A stretch of DNA of 64,000 bases from Pseudomonas gingeri (GCF_013385425.1 NZ_JACAQA010000027.1:117329-181328); one strand, 5' to 3'; numbered from the stretch's first letter, positions 17,562 through 25,320 are shown. A program made the numbers and translations. The notes: generated from the letters alone by a model not told the origin.

Positions 17562-18188
17562 ATGCTCGCTGAAACCCGCACCGCGAGCGCCTGCCCCGTG
17601 AAAAACCTGCAATTGCTGCAATCCCTTGAAGGCGAGCGCTTGCTGCTGCGCCCACTCCAGGCCGACGACGCCGACGCCCTGGTGGCGGCCGCCCGGGACG
17701 GCGAACTGTGGAACCTGCCCTTTACCGTCATACCAGGGCCTGACACCGTCGGGTCCTACCTGCACAAAGCCCTCACGGGGCGGGAAGCCGGGACCGTGAT
17801 GCCCTTTGTCATCGTGATCAAGGCCACCGGCGAAGTGATCGGCTCGACGCGCTTCTGGAAGATCGATCGCCAGTACCGCAAGCTGGAAATCGGCAGTTCC
17901 TGGATCTCGACCCGCTGGCAGAGAAGCTTCGTCAATACCGAGGCCAAGTACCTGATGCTGCGTCACGCCTTCGAGGTGCTCGATTGCGTGCGCGTGCAGT
18001 TCACCACCGACGAGATCAACGAAAAATCCCGCGCGGCAATCCTGCGCCTGGGCGCCAAGCAGGAAGGCATCGTACGTAATGAACGGATCATGCCGGACGG
18101 ACGCAAGCGCAATTCCGTACGCTTTAGCATCATTGACGAAGAGTGGCCCGATGTTCGCCTGGGGCTGGAAAAAAACCTGCATCTATAG
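17562..18188 (+). CDS. GNAT N-acetyltransferase, RimJ/RimL type
   Basis: The product has up to 208 residues. It has LEGERLLLRPLQADDADALV near the N-terminus, the acetyl-CoA-proximal ATGEVIGSTRFWKID, and RLGAKQEGIVRNERIMPDGR at the C-terminal end, as in RimL-like transferases that acetylate protein N-termini or small amines. The start is uncertain. The ATG at 17562 has no clear Shine-Dalgarno, and a GTG at 17598 would remove 12 residues that are not part of the fold. Confidence 0.85.
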   Translation: MLAETRTASACPVKNLQLLQSLEGERLLLRPLQADDADALVAAARDGELWNLPFTVIPGPDTVGSYLHKALTGREAGTVMPFVIVIKATGEVIGSTRFWKIDRQYRKLEIGSSWISTRWQRSFVNTEAKYLMLRHAFEVLDCVRVQFTTDEINEKSRAAILRLGAKQEGIVRNERIMPDGRKRNSVRFSIIDEEWPDVRLGLEKNLHL

Positions 18189-18293
18189 CCCTTTCGCGGC
18201 CTTCGACGGAGCCCGGGACGATAATGAAAAAATTTTCAGGGGCGGCCGAAAAAACAGCCCGTTATTCACATACAAACCATTGAAAATATTAGA

Positions 18294-18315
18294 TTTTATT
18301 CTTTAACGAATAAAA
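18294..18315. other. AT-rich perfect inverted repeat
   Basis: TTTTATTC-TTTAAC-GAATAAAA is an uninterrupted 8-bp stem in an AT-rich 200-bp gap between the GNAT and DUF2252 genes. It may be an operator or part of a short transcript that ends at the terminator at 18385. Nothing else in the gap 18189-18384 is recognised. Confidence 0.4.
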
Positions 18316-18384
18316 CTTCTTTCACTGTGAACAAGGCCCGGGCTGTTTATATTTCTACCTGCTTCTTTGGTGAAACCTCTTATT

Positions 18385-18412
18385 GGCCCGCGCTCTTTGC
18401 GGGCCTTTTTTT
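18385..18412 (+). terminator. intrinsic terminator
   Basis: The stem GGCCCGC/GCGGGCC with a GCTCTTT-type loop is followed by seven Ts. It lies about 200 bp after the GNAT stop and before the DUF2252 start. It may therefore end either a long GNAT 3' UTR or an independent small RNA. Confidence 0.85.
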
Positions 18413-18522
18413 GCCTGAAAAACGAGGAAAATCATCGGGGCAGGGATCGAACGCCTCAACGCAGCGGTCTAGGCTTTATACGAAATGAGTATCGCCTTCT
18501 CACCAGCACGAAGAGCCCACCC

Positions 18523-19719
18523 TTGAAACCACCACGCCCTGCCGACCGCACCACCCTGCTCTCCAACCTGCGTAACGAAAAAATGGCCCGCTCGGCCCAC
18601 GCCTATGTCCGTGGCAGTACGGTCCAGTTCTATGAGTGGTTGCACAGCCAGCGCGGCAGACGCTTGCCCCATGGCCCCAACGTGTGGATCTGCGGCGATT
18701 GCCACGCCGGCAACCTGGGCCCCACGGGTGACCGTCGTGGTGGTATCGATATCCATATCCGCGACCTGGACCAGACGGTGATCGGCAATCCCGCCCACGA
18801 CCTGGTGCGCCTGGCCCTGTCCCTGGCGACCGCCGCGCGCGGTTCGGACCTGCCCGGCGTGACCACCGCGCGCATGCTCGAAGAAATGATGGTGGGCTAC
18901 GAACAGGCCCTGCTGGACGAGACCGACCATACGCCCGAACGCCCGTCACAGGTCAAGGCCGGCCTGCGGGACGCGGTCAAGCGCACCTGGAAAAACCTGG
19001 CCCGTGAGCGCATGGAGAACACCAAACTGACGCTGCCGATGGGCCGGCATTTCTGGCCGATGTCCCGCAACGAAAAAGCCGAGATCGAGGCCTTGTGTGC
19101 CGGCGAAGAGATCCAGACGCTGGTGACCTCGCTCAAGGGGCGTCCCAAGGATGCCAGTGTCGAACTGCTCGACTGTGCCTATTGGGTCAAGGGTTGCAGT
19201 TCGCTGGGGCTGCTGCGCTACGCCGTGCTGCTGGGTGTCGGCGGGCATGACGAGCAGGATTATTGCCTGATCGACGTCAAGGAGGCCGTTGCGGCCGCGG
19301 CCCCCCGTGGTGCCCACGTGCAGATGCCACGGGACAATGCGCGGCGGGTGGTCGAGGGAGCACGCCACCTTTCACCCGGTCTGGGCGAGCGGATGATCGC
19401 CACCCGTTTTCTCGACCATGGGATGTTCATTCGTGAGCTGCTGCCCCAGGACCTCAAGCTCGAACTGGACACCCTCAATGAAACCGACGCCATGCACGCA
19501 GCGGGTTATCTGGCCCGGGTGATCGGTATCGCCCATGCCCGGCAGATGGATGAGGCGACGCGCAAAAGCTGGCGGGCGGAGCTGCAGCTCAATCGCTCGA
19601 AAACCCTCGATGCGCCGTCCTGGTTATGGACCAGCGTCGTACAACTGGTGGGCAGCCATGAGCAAGGGTATCTGGAACATTGCCGACGCCATGCGCTGGC
19701 GACGGCAAAAAAAGCGTAG
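18523..19719 (+). CDS. DUF2252 family protein
   Basis: The protein has about 398 residues. It has the kinase-like DUF2252 core: MARSAHAYVRGSTVQFYEWL, WICGDCHAGNLGPTGD (an HxN catalytic-loop-like motif) and FDINDLDQ-like IHIRDLDQTVIGNP. The fold resembles aminoglycoside/HipA-type kinases, but the biochemical role is unknown. The reading frame extends back to 18367 through a terminator, so that start is rejected. A TTG at 18523 with GAAGAG upstream (LKPPRPADRTTLL) is the best start. The end is convergent with uppP. Confidence 0.82.
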   Translation: MKPPRPADRTTLLSNLRNEKMARSAHAYVRGSTVQFYEWLHSQRGRRLPHGPNVWICGDCHAGNLGPTGDRRGGIDIHIRDLDQTVIGNPAHDLVRLALSLATAARGSDLPGVTTARMLEEMMVGYEQALLDETDHTPERPSQVKAGLRDAVKRTWKNLARERMENTKLTLPMGRHFWPMSRNEKAEIEALCAGEEIQTLVTSLKGRPKDASVELLDCAYWVKGCSSLGLLRYAVLLGVGGHDEQDYCLIDVKEAVAAAAPRGAHVQMPRDNARRVVEGARHLSPGLGERMIATRFLDHGMFIRELLPQDLKLELDTLNETDAMHAAGYLARVIGIAHARQMDEATRKSWRAELQLNRSKTLDAPSWLWTSVVQLVGSHEQGYLEHCRRHALATAKKA

Positions 19720-19746
19720 CCCGCAGGCTACGCTCGGGAGGGTCGA

Positions 19747-20661
19747 TTACGACAGAAAACCGGTGCTGACGCCGACGAGGAGGAAAATCCCCAGCGCCGC
19801 GCGATAGATCACGAACGGCCAGGTGGAGAAGCGTTCCAGGAAGCGCATCAGGCCCCAGATCGCGCAGAACGCCGAGACGCTGGCGACCACCAAGCCGAAC
19901 AGCAGATGGCTCCAGGCCTCCGCCGGGATCTGCGCATGGTGCAACGTCAGCAACTCCTTGAGCCCGGCCAGCGCAATCGCCGGCAAGCCCAGCAGGAAGG
20001 AAAACCGCGCGGCCTCTTCACGCTTGAAGTTGAGGAACAGGGCCGCGGTCAGTGTCGAGCCGGAACGGGAAACACCCGGGATCAGGGCGCCGACCTGGGC
20101 GATACCGACGATCAGCGCATCGCGCAGGCGCATCTGGCCCACCACCCGCTGATGGCGGGCACTGAACTCGGACACCGCCATCAACACCGCCATCACCAGG
20201 CAGGAAATACCGATCACTGTCAGCCCGCGCAGGGGCGAGTCGCAGGCATTGAGTGTCGATGACAAGGCCAGGCCGGCGATCCCGATGGGGATGGTCGCCA
20301 GGATGATCGCCACCGCCAGCTTGAACCACGAGCTGTTGTAGTCGCCCTGGCGCACGGCGCCGATACTGCCACCGACCACATCGCGCACATCACGCCAGAA
20401 ATAACTGACCACTGCCGCCAGCGCAGCCAATTGCATCGCGGCCGAAAAAGCCGAGCCCGGATCCTGCCAACCCAGCACCGCCGGCACGATGCGCATATGC
20501 GCCGTGGAGGAGATAGGGAGCAATTCCGTGATGCCCTGGATGATACCCAGGATGCCGATTTGCAGATAATTCAGCGAAGCGAAGCCAATATCGAGGCCGC
20601 TGGAGCAGACGTTAGACAAAATAATTTCCCGGAATAAGGCTAATTTCCCACCGCTCTCCAA
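19747..20661 (-). CDS. uppP: undecaprenyl-diphosphate phosphatase (UppP/BacA type)
   Basis: The protein has 304 residues and about eight TM segments. Both catalytic signatures are present: GITELLPISSTAHM and PGVSRSGSTLTAALF. It dephosphorylates undecaprenyl pyrophosphate at the inner membrane, recycling the lipid carrier for peptidoglycan and other glycans and giving bacitracin resistance. About 30 residues precede the usual N-terminus (the usual start would be near YLQIGILGIIQG, where no ATG, GTG or TTG is present), so the longer start is kept. Confidence 0.9.
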   Translation of the reverse strand: MESGGKLALFREIILSNVCSSGLDIGFASLNYLQIGILGIIQGITELLPISSTAHMRIVPAVLGWQDPGSAFSAAMQLAALAAVVSYFWRDVRDVVGGSIGAVRQGDYNSSWFKLAVAIILATIPIGIAGLALSSTLNACDSPLRGLTVIGISCLVMAVLMAVSEFSARHQRVVGQMRLRDALIVGIAQVGALIPGVSRSGSTLTAALFLNFKREEAARFSFLLGLPAIALAGLKELLTLHHAQIPAEAWSHLLFGLVVASVSAFCAIWGLMRFLERFSTWPFVIYRAALGIFLLVGVSTGFLS

Positions 20662-20794
20662 GAAGCGCGGCGCAGACCTGTGAAGCTTAGACAGCTGCGG
20701 GAATGATGGCCCTGTTTTTTATGATTTTCCAGTCTCAGCAAAGCCTAAAACGCAAGCTGGGAATTACTTCATTTTATGACAAGCCAACAGAGCA

Positions 20795-20886
20795 CCCCGT
20801 AGGAACCAGCTTGCTGGCGATGGTATCGACGCGGTCTCCGGTCAAACCGCGTCACCTGAATCGCCGGCAAGCCGGCTCCTACGGGG
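20795..20886. repeat. REP-type paired hairpin
   Basis: The outer arms are inverted copies: CCCCGTAGGAaCCaGCTTGC at 20795 and the complementary GCAAGCCGGCTCCTACGGGG ending at 20886. The centre is TATCGACGCGGTCTCCGG. This is the standard Pseudomonas REP doublet, mobilised by RAYT transposases, placed between convergent or tail ends of genes. Confidence 0.9.
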
Positions 20887-20913
20887 TCTGTGGTGTGTTC
20901 GAGGCGCCGCTGC

Positions 20914-21060
20914 TTAAACGGTCGCCGCCGTGGGCGCGGTGACCGGCGCCACATACCCGTACCGCCAGCAGCAATGATCCCGATGACCCGGCAAGATCAC
21001 ACAACCGCTCAGACTCAGCAGCAACACAGCTGCACCCAACAGTGAAAGGCGACGTGACAT
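20914..21060 (-). CDS. small 48-residue lipoprotein
   Basis: The reverse strand from 21060 encodes MSRRLSLLGAAVLLLSLSGC followed by VILPGHRDHCCWRYGYVAPV and a Thr/Ala-rich tail. The signal peptide ends in the lipobox LSGC, giving a mature lipoprotein of about 29 residues with HRDHCCWRY, which could bind metal. GAGG lies 9 bp before the ATG. It is too short to show in an ordinary gene scan. Its promoter region carries the same motif as the two YXWGXW genes (21141-21172), so it belongs to the same ECF regulon. Confidence 0.75.
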   Translation of the reverse strand: MSRRLSLLGAAVLLLSLSGCVILPGHRDHCCWRYGYVAPVTAPTAATV

Positions 21061-21140
21061 GGTGGTTTCCTCAGGAGGTTCAATAGGTAAAGCCGCTCAA
21101 CCCACAGGGCCAAGGCACCTGCCGATTGCTACGGTTACCG

Positions 21141-21172
21141 GTTGAACGTGATGACGACGACCAATCCGTCGC
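21141..21172 (-). promoter_or_regulatory. ECF-type promoter motif, copy 1
   Basis: On the reverse strand GCGACGGATT is followed 14 bp later by CGTTCAAC, 81 bp upstream of the 48-residue lipoprotein start. The same two blocks at nearly the same spacing occur at 21267 and 23235, all within 2.2 kb of an ECF sigma gene. Confidence 0.65.
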
Positions 21173-21266
21173 TGCCCTCGAACAATTTCATCAAGTGCCC
21201 GCCTTCCCTACGCAATACTGCCCTCGCCCCCCTCGGAATGTATCGATAAAAAAATGATTTTTTCTC

Positions 21267-21298
21267 GCGACGGATTTTCCCGGCACCTATCGTTCAAC
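21267..21298 (+). promoter_or_regulatory. ECF-type promoter motif, copy 2
   Basis: GCGACGGATT, 14 bp, CGTTCAAC. It lies 45 bp before the ATG of the YXWGXW gene at 21343, which heads the sigma-factor operon. The sigma factor would therefore drive its own expression. Confidence 0.7.
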
Positions 21299-21342
21299 TC
21301 ATCAGCAGCGTTCACTTTCGTACGCAGCCTGAAGGAGTTGTC

Positions 21343-21666
21343 ATGAAACCTACACGACCCCTGGCCAAATTGCGCCATGCCCTCCTGCTGATCCCGCTGG
21401 CGTTCGCCGCGCTGACCAGTACGCCGAGCTTTGCTCAGACCGAAGTCATCATTCGTGAAGCGCCACCACCGATGCGTGTCGAGGCCGAGCCCATGGGGCG
21501 CCCCGGCTACGTCTGGGACCGTGGGCACTGGCGCTGGGAAGGTCGGGGTTACGTCTGGTTCCCTGGCCACTGGCAGCCCGTGATGCGCAATGCGCGCTGG
21601 GAACCGGGCCACTGGGAACCCCGTGGACCTAACTGGCGCTGGGTCGAAGGACACTGGATCCGCTGA
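21343..21666 (+). CDS. secreted YXWGXW-repeat protein
   Basis: The protein has 107 residues. A signal peptide (about 1-32, cleaving after PSFAQ) is followed by four tandem YVWxxGHW-type repeats: YVWDRGHWRW, YVWFPGHWQP, ARWEPGHWEP and WRWVEGHWIR. The repeat family is found in small periplasmic or outer-membrane proteins of unknown function in Proteobacteria. It is the first gene downstream of an ECF-type promoter, 77 bp upstream of the ECF sigma gene with a hairpin between. Confidence 0.85.
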   Translation: MKPTRPLAKLRHALLLIPLAFAALTSTPSFAQTEVIIREAPPPMRVEAEPMGRPGYVWDRGHWRWEGRGYVWFPGHWQPVMRNARWEPGHWEPRGPNWRWVEGHWIR

Positions 21667-21672
21667 CCTGCG

Positions 21673-21702
21673 GGCCGGACGACGCTACTGAGCCGTCCGG
21701 CC
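21673..21702 (+). terminator. hairpin between YXWGXW gene and sigma gene (attenuator-like)
   Basis: The stem GGCCGGACG/CGTCCGGCC has 9 perfect pairs and a 12-nt loop. It is followed only by CTTGTC rather than a T tract. It may be a weak terminator or a stabilising hairpin that lowers transcription into the sigma gene. Confidence 0.5.
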
Positions 21703-21743
21703 TTGTCATACCCGAACCCATCACCGGACCGAGACTTGCCCGA

Positions 21744-22322
21744 TTGAAAGAGATTGATCCGGACGTTGAGCTGCTGGCCCGTATTGGCAACAAGGAGCCG
21801 GCCGCCGTCAACGAGATGGTGTCGCGCAAGCTGCCCCGTTTGCTCGCCCTCGCCAGCCGGATACTGGGCGATGCCGATGAGGCCAAGGATGTGGCGCAAG
21901 AAAGCTTTCTGCGCATCTGGAGACAGGCGGCGAACTGGCGCAGTGGCGAGGCGCGTTTCGACACCTGGCTGCACCGGGTGGTGCTGAACCTCTGTCACGA
22001 CCGCCTGCGCAAGCGCAAGGAGCGCCCGCTGGAGGACGACGAGCCCGGCATTGAGTTGGTCGACAGCGCGCCCCGCCCCGATGAACAGCTGGAGGCGACG
22101 GCGCGCAGTGAGCAGATGGCCGCGGCCCTGGCCGCGTTGCCTGATCGTCAGCGCGAAGCCATCGTGTTGCAGTACTACCAGGAGCTGTCGAACATCGAAG
22201 CGGCGGCGCTGATGAATATCAGCGTCGATGCACTGGAAAGCCTGCTCTCGCGGGCCAGGCGCAACCTGCGCAGCTACCTCGCCGAAACGCACGGCCCAGA
22301 TAGCCTAGGAAGGGGAAGATGA
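21744..22322 (+). CDS. ECF RNA polymerase sigma factor
   Basis: The protein has 192 residues. Region 2 is at about 25-95 (ILGDADEAKDVAQESFLRIW and RFDTWLHRVVLNLCHDRLRK) and region 4 at about 125-185 (LPDRQREAIVLQYYQELSNIEAAALMNIS). The start is a TTG at 21744. It is translationally coupled to the next gene by an ATGA overlap. It probably recognises the motif shared by the three neighbouring envelope genes. Confidence 0.92.
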   Translation: MKEIDPDVELLARIGNKEPAAVNEMVSRKLPRLLALASRILGDADEAKDVAQESFLRIWRQAANWRSGEARFDTWLHRVVLNLCHDRLRKRKERPLEDDEPGIELVDSAPRPDEQLEATARSEQMAAALAALPDRQREAIVLQYYQELSNIEAAALMNISVDALESLLSRARRNLRSYLAETHGPDSLGRGR

Positions 22323-22756
22323 TGACGCCCGAACGATTTGCTTACCTGGCCGACGCCTACGGCGCGGACCTGCAACGCTGGCCGGCCGCCGAACGCGGCG
22401 CCGCCCTGGGGTTGCTTGAGCGTGGCGATGCCGCGTTGCTCCAGGTGCTGCAACAGGCCCGGCAACTCGACAGCCTGCTCGACAGCTATCAACTGGCGCC
22501 TCCCGACCCGGCCCTGGCCCGGCGTATTGCCGCTTCAGCAGTCATGACCAAGCCGGTGTCGTTCTGGAGCCGTTATGCCGACTGGCTGTCCAGTGTCGGC
22601 TTCGTCGGCGTGGGCCTGGCTGGGATTGCCACCGGTATCCTGGTGGTCTCGCTGAGCCTGCCATTGTCCACTGCATCCGAAGCGCTGCCGAGTGTCTTCG
22701 ACCAGGGCGATGCCGATATCGTCTTCACCGTAAACGCCGAGGAAAGCGAGCAATGA
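22319..22756 (+). CDS. putative membrane anti-sigma factor
   Basis: The protein has 145 residues. A cytoplasmic N-terminus of about 90 residues (MTPERFAYLADAYGADLQRW) precedes one TM helix (SSVGFVGVGLAGIATGILVV, about 100-119) and a short periplasmic tail. No ZAS zinc motif is present. Its position directly between sigma and metal-sensor genes, with ATGA overlaps on both sides, is that of an anti-sigma factor. The family is otherwise uncharacterised. Confidence 0.72.
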   Translation: MMTPERFAYLADAYGADLQRWPAAERGAALGLLERGDAALLQVLQQARQLDSLLDSYQLAPPDPALARRIAASAVMTKPVSFWSRYADWLSSVGFVGVGLAGIATGILVVSLSLPLSTASEALPSVFDQGDADIVFTVNAEESEQ

Positions 22757-23232
22757 GTCAACCGTCCAAGACCATCAAGAACTTCCTCCTGATGTCGTTG
22801 ATGCTCAATGTCTTCCTGATCTGTGGCATCGGTGGTGGCGTCTACCACTGGTTGGTCAATGCGAAACCGGCCATGGCCGCCGTCAACCAGCACGGCTTGC
22901 GCCAGGCCATGGTGCAGTTGCCGGAGGCGCGACAGCATGAGTTGCGCCAACTGCTACGCCGCAATCGGGCCGACAGCCAGCCGCTGATCATGGCAGGCCG
23001 TCAGGCCCGTCAGGATGTGATCAAGCAGCTTGAGGCACCGACACTGGATCGGCCGGCCTTGCTGGCGGATCTGGGCAAGGCCCGTGAGGCGGATGTCGCG
23101 CTCAGGGCGCTGGTGGACAACACCCTGGCGGAATTCGCCGAGACCCTGCCCCAGGAGGAACGTCGCAAACTGGTCGACTCCCTGTATTTCCGCACGCAAG
23201 CCAAAGGCAAGTCGATGCAAAAAAAGCTGTAA
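22753..23232 (+). CDS. periplasmic heavy-metal sensor-like protein (CnrX/ZraP-type)
   Basis: The protein has 159 residues. One N-terminal TM helix (FLLMSLMLNVFLICGIGGGV) precedes a periplasmic helical hairpin with LRQLLRRNRADSQPLIMAGR and ARQDVIKQLEAPTLD, as in the Metal_resist family to which CnrX and ZraP belong. It is the last gene of the operon and would sense a metal or envelope stress and pass it to the anti-sigma factor. Few His/Cys ligands are visible, so metal binding is uncertain. Confidence 0.75.
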   Translation: MSQPSKTIKNFLLMSLMLNVFLICGIGGGVYHWLVNAKPAMAAVNQHGLRQAMVQLPEARQHELRQLLRRNRADSQPLIMAGRQARQDVIKQLEAPTLDRPALLADLGKAREADVALRALVDNTLAEFAETLPQEERRKLVDSLYFRTQAKGKSMQKKL

Positions 23233-23234
23233 GG

Positions 23235-23265
23235 GCGACGGATTTTCCCTGTTGTGACGTTTAAC
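23235..23265 (+). promoter_or_regulatory. ECF-type promoter motif, copy 3
   Basis: GCGACGGATT, 13 bp, CGTTTAAC. It begins 3 bp after the metal-sensor stop and lies 55 bp before the lipoprotein start at 23320. The first 15 bp match copy 2 exactly. Confidence 0.7.
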
Positions 23266-23319
23266 CCTTACAAGCCCGCCCACTAGGCGACGACTGAACG
23301 CTCTGCAAGGAGTTACGCA

Positions 23320-23532
23320 ATGCTGCGAATATTCAAGACCGCGCTGATTGCCACCCTGATGGCCGCGTCACTGGCTGGCTGTATTGTCGAGCCGGTGCAT
23401 CCGCGTCGACCACCGCCCATTGTCGAAGTCGTACCGGTCATGCCCGGACCGGGTTATCACTGGGTCGCCGGACATTATCGCTGGGGCCATAATCAGTGGA
23501 TCTGGGTGCCTGGGCATTGGCGCTACCAGTAG
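23320..23532 (+). CDS. YXWGXW-repeat lipoprotein
   Basis: The protein has 70 residues. The signal peptide ends in the lipobox LAGC (Cys21). The mature part is Pro-rich, then carries two repeats, YHWVAGHYRW and WIWVPGHWRY. It has its own copy of the ECF promoter motif and a strong terminator, so it is monocistronic and outside the sigma operon but in the same regulon. Confidence 0.85.
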   Translation: MLRIFKTALIATLMAASLAGCIVEPVHPRRPPPIVEVVPVMPGPGYHWVAGHYRWGHNQWIWVPGHWRYQ

Positions 23533-23550
23533 TGGAACAGCGATAAGACA

Positions 23551-23582
23551 AAACCCGGCGCAAGCGCCGGGTTTCGTTTTTC
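23551..23582 (+). terminator. intrinsic terminator
   Basis: AAACCCGGCG-CAAG-CGCCGGGTTT is a perfect 10-bp stem followed by CGTTTTTC. It ends the lipoprotein transcript and probably also serves the convergent chitinase gene, whose stop is 4 bp away. Confidence 0.9.
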
Positions 23583-23585
23583 TGC

Positions 23586-24635
23586 TTAGGCCTGCCGCTT
23601 GCCCGCTGGCACTTCAGCCGCCGCCAGCGCGCCATGAATCAGCGGCGCGTAGCGATTGCGGAACTCCCAGTTGTAAGGCACCTGCTGCCGGCTGAGTCCC
23701 TGGTCCCAGTTGATGGACCAGGTCATCAGCCCCTTGATCGAATGGCCGGCGGCATCCAGTCGCTTGAAGGCATTGACCACCGCCGCCGGATCGATCACAT
23801 AACCCGTGGCAGCCGCATCGTTATTGGTCGGCAAGCCAATGACGAACTTGTCCGGCGCAATCTTGGTAAAGCCCCGCGTTCCCGTGACCAAGCTATCGGT
23901 CAGGTAGTAGAGGAAATCCTCCTTCATCGCATCGTTGTTCTGCGCGATCCAGGCCCCGCTGCCACCGTTGGCTTCCGGCACCCAGACGCCGTCGCCGCCC
24001 TGGTTGTAATACTGCGGCGCGATAAAGTCGTAGTAGCCGTCGAGGGCGGTGATGTAATCGATGTACTTGCCGTTGGTGGTGAGATAGGGGAACTCGGGGG
24101 CCATGCTGATAATGAAGTGCTTGCCCTCGGCCTTGTAGTGGTTGCGCACCAGTTTCAGGGCTGCGGGCAACACCGCCTTGTTGTCGGCATAGTCGATGGC
24201 ACTTTGTTCCAGGTCGATATCCAGCCCATCGAAACCATAGGTTTCCACCAGGCGGATGATTTCGTTGGCCAGCGGTTGCTCGGAACCCTTGTGCAGCTCG
24301 ATATGGGCATCGGCGCCGCCCAGTGAAATCAGCACGGCACGGCCCTGACCGTTGAGGACACCGACCTGGCGGCGGAACTCCGCGTCAGACAGGTTATACG
24401 GCTTGAACGTCGGGATGCCGTTGCCTTTCATAAAGGCCACGGCCACCACGTTGTACTCCATGGGCACATCCGTCAGCGCCAGGTTGGCGAACTTGCCGCC
24501 CTGGTAACCATCGTTCGGCCCCGCGGCCCAGTTGTGCCAGAAGCCCATGAGGATTTTCTTGCCGGCAAGGCTCGGCATCGCCGACGCCGCATCGCTGGCC
24601 TTGGATTTGAGCAGTGAAAAGTCGATTGTGGTCAC
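23586..24635 (-). CDS. GH18 chitinase without signal peptide
   Basis: The protein has 349 residues from a GTG at 24635, which has AAAGGAC 8 bp upstream. Upstream in-frame ATGs would read through the LPMO stop region. The TIM-barrel motif is complete: D136-G-L-D139-I-D141-L-E143, with E143 the proton donor and SLGG before it. Chitin is the likely substrate. There is no signal peptide and no carbohydrate-binding module. It follows the LPMO gene by 50 bp, so the pair is one operon for chitin attack. Confidence 0.9.
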   Translation of the reverse strand: MTTIDFSLLKSKASDAASAMPSLAGKKILMGFWHNWAAGPNDGYQGGKFANLALTDVPMEYNVVAVAFMKGNGIPTFKPYNLSDAEFRRQVGVLNGQGRAVLISLGGADAHIELHKGSEQPLANEIIRLVETYGFDGLDIDLEQSAIDYADNKAVLPAALKLVRNHYKAEGKHFIISMAPEFPYLTTNGKYIDYITALDGYYDFIAPQYYNQGGDGVWVPEANGGSGAWIAQNNDAMKEDFLYYLTDSLVTGTRGFTKIAPDKFVIGLPTNNDAAATGYVIDPAAVVNAFKRLDAAGHSIKGLMTWSINWDQGLSRQQVPYNWEFRNRYAPLIHGALAAAEVPAGKRQA

Positions 24636-24684
24636 ATTCCAGTCCTTTAGAAATTTACATGAGATCGATTGCCCAGCGGCAAGC

Positions 24685-25320
24685 TCATTTGAAGTCCACG
24701 TCAAACGCCTGGTAGAAGGCGTTGCCGGTATTGGCGACGATCCACAGCAGGACGATGACATGCCGGCCTTTCTTGCCCGCCGGCAGTTTCACCTCGTGCT
24801 CCACCTTGGCCTTCAACTCATCGCTGTGCTGGTAGTAAGGCACCTGGGTGTAGAAGTCCTCGTAAAACGGCTTGGCTTCCAGTTGCCCACGGCTGATGCG
24901 TTGTTTCGGGTCCCAGCCGTCCTTGGTGATAAACCAGCGATAGCCCCGGGTGACGTGGGCGGCGGTGTATTCCCACTGCACATGGAAGGCCTGCCCAGGG
25001 TTGACGTTCAGCAGTGGCCAGGCATAAGGGCGATTGAGCTTCTTGCTCAATTCCTCGTCGGTGAAGTTGATGCAGTCACGGGCATCATTTTTCCCGCCAC
25101 TGAGGATGTAACCGTCAGCGGGTGGGGCGACGCTCTGGTCATCGGTTTCAAACGGCTGGGGGAAAGGCCCGGCGGTGAGCGCCGGAAAATTCTTCCCGCC
25201 TTCCATTTCATTGACCTGCCAGGTACCGAGCAACCCCAGTTCCACGGCCACCGAACCACGGCTGGACGGCGAAACGACACGGCCATGTTTAAGTTCGGGC
25301 TTAGATAAAGGCTTGTTCAT
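24685..25320 (-). CDS. AA10 lytic polysaccharide monooxygenase (chitin-active type), no signal peptide
   Basis: The protein has 211 residues. It has HGRVVSPSSRGSV with the His brace residue at His12, a second candidate copper His near 122 (TAAHVTRGYRWFITKDGW) and NTGNAFYQAFDVDF at the C-terminus. It would oxidatively cleave crystalline chitin. AA10 enzymes need the brace His as residue 1 after signal cleavage. Here only MNKPLSKPELK precedes it and no signal peptide exists. The ATG at 25320 is fixed by AAAGGAG. An in-frame GTG nine bases upstream overlaps that ribosome site. Confidence 0.87.
   Translation of the reverse strand: MNKPLSKPELKHGRVVSPSSRGSVAVELGLLGTWQVNEMEGGKNFPALTAGPFPQPFETDDQSVAPPADGYILSGGKNDARDCINFTDEELSKKLNRPYAWPLLNVNPGQAFHVQWEYTAAHVTRGYRWFITKDGWDPKQRISRGQLEAKPFYEDFYTQVPYYQHSDELKAKVEHEVKLPAGKKGRHVIVLLWIVANTGNAFYQAFDVDFK

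Noticed and set aside
18367..18522. Upstream start for the DUF2252 gene
   Set aside because: It would translate through a clear intrinsic terminator. The conserved part begins after 18523.
20795..20886. CRISPR-like repeat
   Set aside because: A single inverted pair with no spacers. The sequence is the common Pseudomonas REP doublet.
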